A program made the position numbers and the translations under genes. Below are positions 58,095 to 64,000 of a DNA stretch of 64,000 bases, one piece after another. Numbering within the stretch: position 1 is the first letter of the stretch; each line of letters opens with the position of its first letter. This DNA is from Gigaspora rosea (taxonomy: Eukaryota > Glomeromycota > Glomeromycetes > Diversisporales > Gigasporaceae), in contig QKWP01001236.1 in NCBI GenBank assembly GCA_003550325.1, positions 63,822 to 127,821 of the forward strand. The letters run 5' to 3'. The notes under the pieces are model-generated. The model ran no database searches. It saw only the letters and a program-made list of their open reading frames with translations, and was not told the origin of the DNA.

Positions 58095-58800
58095 TTTGAG
58101 AGAAAAAGAGAAACCCCGAAAGAAAAGAGAAGAAAAGTGAATAAAGATGAAGAAATGGGAAAATAATAGTAATAAAGCAATATCAATAATATTAGAGTCT
58201 AGTTGTCCGAAGCATAGCGGAGGACTTTATATGTTTACGTAAGGTAATACAAAAGTTACATTTTTGATGCATCAATAATAATAATATCAAAAATGTAACT
58301 TCTGTATTTGGTGTCTGTCCGCATGCATATAATAGTTACATTTGATGTATTGTATTTTTTTAATTTGTGTTGCATCAAAAAATGAAATTAGATTTTAGTT
58401 GTTATTGTGCTTCGAACATACAATGCTGTGCATTATCCTAGTATTTAGAAGAATATTGTTTAAATTGGTTTAAATTGAATACTATTGATATTAATCACAT
58501 TATCAATATAAATCAGTTTAAACTATTTTGGCCTAAATTAAGCTTAATTCAGGCCAAAATTCAAAATAATGCCCCTATGCGATTATACAGTATAATAACA
58601 TATGCAATTTATTCTTAGACGAAAATTAATAACGCGATAAATCCCATGTGCAAGTATAATGACAAAATGAAAAATAAGTATTTTTATTCTTTACATAACG
58701 ATAACTTATGATTACCGTCATTAGATTTAATTAATACATAAATATATAAAATAACAGATTTTTGTTGTTTGAAAGTAAATATTTTTTTTCATTTTTGAAA
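58095..58800. promoter_or_regulatory. Divergent intergenic region of the 8.3-kb element
   Basis: This 706-bp gap separates the two ATGs, which point away from each other, so both promoters must lie here. Inverted copies of 'TTTTTGATGCATCAA' (58260-58275) and of 'AAAAATGTAACTTCTGTATT' with 'AATACAAAAGTTACATTTTT' (58240-58305) form a strong palindrome. TATA-like runs occur near 58740. It contains no gene. Confidence 0.5.
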
Positions 58801-60714
58801 ATGTCAAACAACTCAAACAACCCTTCTAAAACATTCAATACCGAAACAACTTATGCTAATATTTCAACATATATCACTAACACTCCTATTAATTCTAATG
58901 GTATCGCTAACCCTCTTATTAATTCTGATAATATCGCTAACCCTTCTACTCTCGATGATAATAATTATAATAATTATTTTGATTATGATTCTTCAGATTC
59001 AATTGAAAGTATTGCAAGCATTAATAGTATTTTTTCAAGAATGAAAAATAATCAACAACAACCATCTCAATCTCGACAACCATCTTAATCTTGACAACCA
59101 TCTCAATCTCGACAACAACTATCTCAATCTCGACAACCATCTCAATTTTGACAGCCATCTCAATCTCGACAGCTATCTCAATCTCGATGTTCTCGCCATT
59201 CTTCTCCAGAAAATAGAAATCGATCTCTATCTCCACAATATGAAATTCGAGATCGATCACGTGAGAGATCAACCAATCAAAATCAAACTCGCAGACAAAA
59301 TGGTAACTATTTTAAGTGTTTTATGTTTTGAATATATTTTTTTTGTTTTGAATGCTTTTGAACGGAAACCACTTTTTTTTTGAAAAAATTTTTTTTTCTC
59401 TTACTTTTTCGTTGGAGATCGCTCCCGCAGTAGTCAACTTAATGTAGGTAATGAACAGGAGATACTCTTGCAAAACAGATACTTGTATCTGTTAGTGAAG
59501 GAGCTTCGCTGTGATGTAAAAGAAATCAAAGACGAATTAAAGTGGCAAAGAAAAGAAAGAGAAAATGACCTTTCTCCTCGAATACTGGATATAAGTGGCT
59601 CTGGCTTTGCTTTATTTAACTATAAGCTGTGGGCAAGTTCTAAACTATACAATTTAAATTATAGAATATATATACAAACCTTGTAAAACGTTTATTTCTG
59701 CAAAATTTATATCTGTATCAACAAATAATCAAAGAGTTCTTGAAAGAATACCTTGACAACAAATATCCTGAATTTAATATTAGCACTAATGAATTCACAA
59801 ACTGTTTTCTTACGGAATGGCTCAGTGGAGTATATTGATTTCTCACGTTTATTATCGCATAATATCATTTAATTATTTTTTTTAATATTCATTTGATCGC
59901 ATAATATCGTTTAATTATTTTTTTTTGATATTCATTTGATTGCATAATATCGTTTAATTATTTTTTTTATTATTCATTTGATCGCATAATATCATTTAAT
60001 TATTTTTTTTAATATTCATTTGATTTTATTTATACTTTTATAACAATAACATTCATTATTTTATTTTACCAGTTGCTGGCAAAAATGAAAAATTACTGGG
60101 GCGCAGCATTCCAAAATGTTAGAAATTCGATTTGGAAGGTTTTTGGAGTTGAAAAACTCCCTATTAAAAAGTAATACTGGTGCGTCCGAGATTGTGAGGT
60201 GGAAGCAAAGTGTTGAAGTTGCCGATTGCTTCTGTACACTTTTTGTACAAAATGAAAATAGCGCTTACTGGATTGATTTGATCGCAAGGAATGCCTTTTC
60301 CACGACTGCAGTACCTACCTTGCCCCACGATCACTGTGCGTTCACGTTGGCCATGTACGATATAATCCTAAACCCTCAATCACGAAGTGTCAATGTACTG
60401 AGAAACTTATGAAATGTCACGTAGAAAAATTTTTAGTAAGTGTTTGTTGTATATCGCTTTATATTGCTTTATATCAACACAAAATTAATGGGCTTTACAT
60501 TCTTGAATGATACAATAGTGTTGGTCCCTCTTATGGTTCCGCCGAAGCAATAATGGACGAAGAGCTGGAGGCTAATGAATATAGGTCTCGAATAAACTCT
60601 CCTCAGACCGATTACGCACCTGAACTATTATCACAATTGGGCTCCTCAATGCAATATTCGGAAGAGGAAATGGATGAAGTGTTTGGGTCTTTGAATAGTT
60701 TGTTCTCAAGATAA
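58801..60714 (+). pseudogene. Intron-containing second gene, function unknown
   Basis: The ATG at 58801 opens an Asn/Ser/Thr-rich region (about 90 codons), followed by some seven QPSQSR repeats (59058-59187) and an Arg-rich stretch. Three stops in the repeat are each one C-to-T step from the consensus codon (CAA to TAA, CGA to TGA twice). A 115-nt intron (59303-59417, GT-AG) joins in frame to 'RSSQLNVGNEQEILLQN', then a charged helix 'VKELRCDVKEIKDELKWQRK'. A GT-AG intron at 59830-60072 leads to 'LLAKMKNYWGAAFQNVRNS', 'SAYWIDLIARNAFS' and, with a frame change in an A-run near 60167, on to a last exon (about 60512-60714) ending 'DEVFGSLNSLFSR'. I recognise no domain. Divergence from the transposase within one pair of inverted repeats suggests an element-encoded partner protein. 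Confidence 0.55.
59850..60024 (+). repeat. Four-copy 43-bp repeat inside an intron
   Basis: Units 'TCGCATAATATCGTTTAATT' plus a T-run and 'ATATTCATTTGA' repeat four times at about 43 bp and make up most of the 59830-60072 intron. Confidence 0.8.
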
Positions 60715-60805
60715 ATATGATAAAGCTCGTGATTATCTTTCTAAACAAATAGGAGATGCTAATGCTGAAAAAGAACTTTTAGATTGTGCCATGATAGATT
60801 GGATG

Positions 60806-60926
60806 CTTTTTTTTCTTTCGTTTTATTTTTATTTTTTCTTTTGTCTTTCTTTTTTTTCTTTTTTCTTTCTTTTTTCTTTCTTCTTTCTTTCTTCTTACTT
60901 TCTTTTTTCTTTCTTTTCTTTTTCTT
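60806..60926 (+). repeat. TTTC/TTTTC pyrimidine tract
   Basis: About 120 bp of almost pure pyrimidine follow the second gene's stop codon by 90 bp. Such tracts can form triplex DNA. The plus-strand frame through it is low complexity. Confidence 0.8.
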
Positions 60927-61139
60927 AATACCAGTATATAGTTTTATATTAGCTAATTGCAGATTTATTAGTGTTTTCTAATTGTATTGTTTATATTTGT
61001 AACAATGCTAATAAAATGAGATTGCATTAATATTGAATTGATTGATAGTTTGCTTTTAAATTTATTATTTATAATATATATGCTTATTTGAAACTTTTAA
61101 TAAATTAGAATTGATCTTAATCGTGCATTTGATTTTTAT

Positions 61140-61335
61140 ATAGTTATTTATCAATTCAAATCACTATCGATTACTATCGATAGCCATAAAACCAGATAAC
61201 TATCGATTCAAATTGCTATCAATTACTATCAACAGCCATAAAACTGAATAGGTATCGATTACTTTCTAAAACGATTAGAATTGATAGGGTGATTAATATC
61301 GATATATATCTGTTTGGTTAGTAATCAATATATAT
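61140..61335. repeat. Right subterminal ATCGAT repeat zone
   Basis: It contains repeated 'ACTATCGATT' and 'ATCGATATATATC' words, with a tandem pair around 'AGCCATAAAAC'. It is the counterpart of 54235-54440 inside the right inverted repeat. Confidence 0.6.
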
Positions 61336-61349
61336 CTATATATAAATTT

Positions 61350-61932
61350 TTTTTGCTGATGTACCCTAACCCTAAAGTAATCAAACCTTATTTTGGTTTG
61401 TAAAAATTTATCTTTTTGTTTTTGTTACACAGATTTGCAAATCTAATTTACCTATGGCAGTAAAATGCTATAAGTGCATTTTATAATAATTGTCTTTTTT
61501 ATTTCGATTTTTATTATTTTTAATTTTTTTTAAAAAAAAACTAATTTAACATTTAGTGTATTAAACACAGGTATTTGTGTAATATGTAAATAAAATAATT
61601 TTTATTAAATAAACAATAAAATAAATAAAATTTTTACTGATAGTAGGGTTAGGGTTAAGAATAGGGACATCTTTTATACCAAAATTTCATGATGAATTTT
61701 TTTTTTTTTAAATGTCAAGGTGAGAGCTTGCTTTTAACTTTATTAAATGAATTTTTTTTATTAGAGCCCTGAAAAAATATTATTAATTTTTTGTTTTTGC
61801 TTTATTTTTGTTGTACAAAAAATGATCTGTATATGATCTACAAAGTGCATTTAATTCAATATTTTGATTGGCTTTTATATTTGTTTTGTATAACTAAATG
61901 TTAATACACCTAGTGTTCAAATAGAAATTGCC
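61350..61932 (-). repeat. Right terminal inverted repeat
   Basis: The inverse of 53636-54190. The outermost 190 bp are closely matched. The inner part carries a telomere-like 'GTAGGGTTAGGGTTAAG' (61647) and a 50-bp insertion relative to the left copy. Confidence 0.75.
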
Positions 61933-62235
61933 TTTTTTTTTATCAATTTTTATTTTAATTTTTTCTTATTGTTTTTTAGGGGCTACTATTTTCACTATGG
62001 TATTTTGCTATTTCTACTATAGTTACATAAGATTTTCTATTTTTAGAATTCAAAATAATATATGCATTTATATTACACAAAGGCCTGTGCATCGTTTTTG
62101 CAACAATAATTTTTGGTTACATACCACTAATATTGCATAATGTTATACAAGTCTTATTTTGGTAACCTATCCCTGGGTCGGCCAGTAATAAGCTTAATGC
62201 TAGTGGTACTATAATGATATACTCCTGACAGGATT

Positions 62236-62823
62236 AGGGAGCTGACTGAAATCAGGTAATTTTTTGGTGGGTGGGTGGGTTAGCCAATGTATCAGGTGTA
62301 ATTCTGGCTGGAATTATTAAATTCCGGCCAAAATTATAAAAAATTTTTTAATTAAAATTATAAATTTATATATAAATTTAATATTATATAACTTTTGATC
62401 TACTGTGCCAATTTAGATGATTTAATTACCAAAATGTTCTACTCAAAGAGAGAATTCTAAAAAACCTAAAATCATTATATTTCAATTACTAGATCTAATA
62501 TCGATTTAGATTTGTATTACTATAAATATTATATAATATTTTAATATACTATATAATATTATATAAATCTAGATTTATCTTACGATCTAGTAATTGGATT
62601 TTAATAATTTTGGACTTGTCAGAATCCTCTCTTTAAGAGAATCCTTTTGGTAGTTAAATTATCTAAAATGGTTTAGTAGATCAAAAGTTACATAATATCT
62701 AAGTTTTTTATTAATTAATATATAAATTTTTTGCACAATTTGATTGGCTAATAAGGTGTCAGGTGGGGTAGGTGGGGGTAGCCCCTTGAGAGATAGAAAT
62801 CACCTGATTTACGACAGCTCCCT
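62236..62823. mobile_element. TIR element with palindromic core copy 3
   Basis: Inverted ends 'AGGGAGCTGACTGAAATCAG' and the complement of 'AGGGAGCTGTCGTAAATCAG' enclose 588 bp. Next to each end are G-rich runs ('GGTGGGTGGGTGGG', 'GGTAGGTGGGGGTAGCC'). The interior is the palindromic core. The termini resemble those of 18865-19871, whose interior is quite different. Confidence 0.75.
62395..62695. repeat. Palindromic core, copy 3
   Basis: The arms start 'CTTTTGATCTACTG' and contain 'CCAAAATGTTCTACTC' and 'AATCCAATTACTAGATC' type words. They pair around a TA-rich loop near 62540. More diverged than copies 1 and 2. Confidence 0.75.
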
Positions 62824-63124
62824 TAGACATAAATTCAGTCTAACCTAATCCTAAAAATAGGAACCCTAAAAACTAATTGTTTTAAAGCAACATCCAATCA
62901 CAGTACATATACTGGATACAACATATGCATGTACATTACACAAAGGCCCAGTGCATTGCTTTTGCAAAAATTATTTTTGGTTACACATCACTAATGTCAT
63001 ATAATATTACATAAGTCTTGTTTTAGTAACCTAAATCAAGTTGGGTCAATTGAAGATACAGTAATTAAAATTATAATATACAATATTATATTAAAATCCA
63101 AAAATATAAACTTTTTGTGTAACT

Positions 63125-63365
63125 ATAATAATCCCTTTTTATTCTATTTTTTTATTTTTTAATTTATTTTTAATTTTATTTTTTTTATTTTGATTTTATT
63201 TTATGTTTTTTTACTTATATTTTTTTAATTTTTTTTCATTTTATTTTTTTTATTTTTTATTTATACTTTTTATTTTTTTCAATTTATTACTTTTTTATAT
63301 TTATTATTATTATTTTTAACAATTTTTTTGCTTTTTTGTTAATTCTTTTTAAATTTTTTTTATAG
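63125..63365. repeat. T-rich low-complexity tract
   Basis: TTTTTATTTTT-type sequence, like 53105-53635. As there, it abuts an element carrying the telomere-like module. Confidence 0.65.
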
Positions 63366-63372
63366 AGTAAAT

Positions 63373-63661
63373 CTATTTGTTACCGGCGGGGACAGTCCCG
63401 TGCCAAGCCAATAGCAATTACAATCAGATATAACTTTACACCGGATCATGCAACATGAAAATGAAATAAAAAATGCTTTTTCAAAAATATCGTGATAACT
63501 GAAAATTTTGACTATGAAACTATCCTTTCTCGTAAAATTTTACTATATAGTTACCTCTAACCCTAACCCTAATTCTAACACTAATAAAAATAAATTTACA
63601 TGAGTTTATATTTGTTTTGATTGTACGTTATACAAGGCATGTCACCGTCAGTAACAAGCAC
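63373..63661. mobile_element. MITE with TTGTTACCGGCGGGGAC ends
   Basis: The left 'TTTGTTACCGGCGGGGAC' and the complement of the right end 'CTTGTTACTGACGGTGAC' enclose about 289 bp. The interior includes the module with 'CTCTAACCCTAACCCTAA' at 63552-63569. Confidence 0.65.
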
Positions 63662-64000
63662 TTTTTTTTATATATTTTAATTTATATTTAGTTTTTTTTA
63701 ATTTTCCAATAGCGCTTTTGTCGTTAGAATTTTATTTATTTTATTTATTATTATTATAACAGAAAATGTTTTTTATTAAATAATTTTTTTATTATTATTA
63801 ATTATTATAACAGATCATAATAAAATCCAGATTAAATTTTTTTGGTGTGTATTTTTTAGAGTTAGGGGTTTAGAGTTAGAATTAGTTTTAAAAATATTAT
63901 AATAAACAATTATTAATAGATTTTAGAAGGCTAGCAGATTAAGTATAGAATGTAGATTTTATTTTAAATTATAATTTGCAACATTTATTAATTTTATTTT
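63662..64000. other. AT-rich stretch without recognisable feature
   Basis: No gene or complete repeat is supported. The window ends in AT-rich sequence. Confidence 0.5.

Larger units (their letters stand above)
53636..61932. mobile_element. 8.3-kb Plavaka-like DNA transposon with two genes
   Basis: Long terminal inverted repeats begin at both ends with 'GGCAATTTCTATTTG' and stay very similar for about 190 bp, then diverge with indels over some 550 bp. Inside lie ATCGAT-rich subterminal zones, a minus-strand Plavaka-type transposase relic (58094 to 54540) and a divergent plus-strand gene of unknown function (58801 to 60714). Both outer flanks are T-rich, so no target duplication can be read. 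Plavaka elements are CACTA-related cut-and-paste transposons known from fungi. A MITE is inserted in the transposase region. The transposase is broken, so this copy cannot move by itself. Confidence 0.7.
62055..63032. repeat. Direct repeat pair flanking a TIR element
   Basis: About 112 bp at 62055-62168 recur at 62921-63032, sharing 'ATTACACAAAGGCC', 'TTTTTGGTTACA' and 'TTTTGGTAACCT' type sequence. The element at 62236-62823 lies between them. Confidence 0.7.

Noticed and set aside
59021-59272. Minus-strand frame with alternating Glu/Ile/Val repeats
   Set aside because: It is the antisense reading of the QPSQSR-coding repeat.
60784-60981. Phe/Leu/Ser-rich frame after the second gene
   Set aside because: It is a translation of the pyrimidine tract.
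63552-63569. Chromosome end marked by CCCTAA repeats
   Set aside because: Only two to three repeat units are present and the same module recurs at internal sites, so this is not a telomere.

Overview
This window is very AT-rich eukaryotic DNA made almost entirely of transposable elements, their decayed remains, and satellite-like repeats. No intact host gene is visible. Three things point to a repeat-rich fungal genome: a Plavaka-type (CACTA-related) transposase with short GT-AG introns, fungal Tad1/I-like LINEs carrying an RNase H domain, and a dense population of small hAT and TA-targeting elements nested in one another. From general knowledge of such genomes I favour an arbuscular mycorrhizal fungus (Glomeromycotina). 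That placement is inference, because no rRNA or conserved host protein is present to confirm it.

Layout. 0-5 kb: C-terminal fragments of a Plavaka-like transposase, direct duplications and short-motif arrays. 4.3-5.2 kb: an Asn/Asp/Ser/Lys-coding repeat split by a small TIR element. 5.8-11.4 kb: small TIR elements, a retroposed mRNA-like 3' end, a 360-bp palindrome and a retroposon family with exact 13-bp target duplications. 11.4-14.1 kb and 25.7-27.6 kb: two inverted copies of one foldback-like element. 14.1-18.6 kb: a broken LTR retrotransposon with a 10-bp repeat array in its 5' LTR. 18.9-21.3 kb: two 1-kb elements built from internal repeats and palindromes. 21.6-24.9 kb: a 5'-truncated LINE ending in RNase H. 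29.7-34.6 kb: an old LINE carrying several nested insertions. 34.6-35.9 kb: two abutting elements whose insertion order can be read from their target duplications. 35.9-38.6 kb: an unrecognised decayed region. 38.6-40.9 kb: a palindromic element, then a hAT-type element filled with repeated palindromes. 40.9-48.5 kb: a near full-length LINE (ORF1, endonuclease, reverse transcriptase, RNase H, zinc motif), many times interrupted. 48.9-50.7 kb: a satellite array. 51.8 kb: a tRNA-Leu-like relic. 53.6-61.9 kb: an 8.3-kb Plavaka-like element. 62-64 kb: more small elements.

The most notable object is the 8.3-kb element at 53,636-61,932. It has long, well-conserved terminal inverted repeats and ATCGAT-rich subterminal zones. 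Inside lie a degenerate Plavaka transposase (minus strand) and, divergently, an intron-containing gene of unknown function (plus strand). This resembles the two-protein layout of plant CACTA/EnSpm elements, where one protein is the transposase and the other binds subterminal repeats. That role for the unknown gene is inference only.

A second theme is modularity: one palindromic core lies inside three elements with different ends, and one module with telomere-like CCCTAA repeats recurs at least six times. Many open frames in the window start at non-ATG codons or are low-complexity shadows and are not reported as genes.
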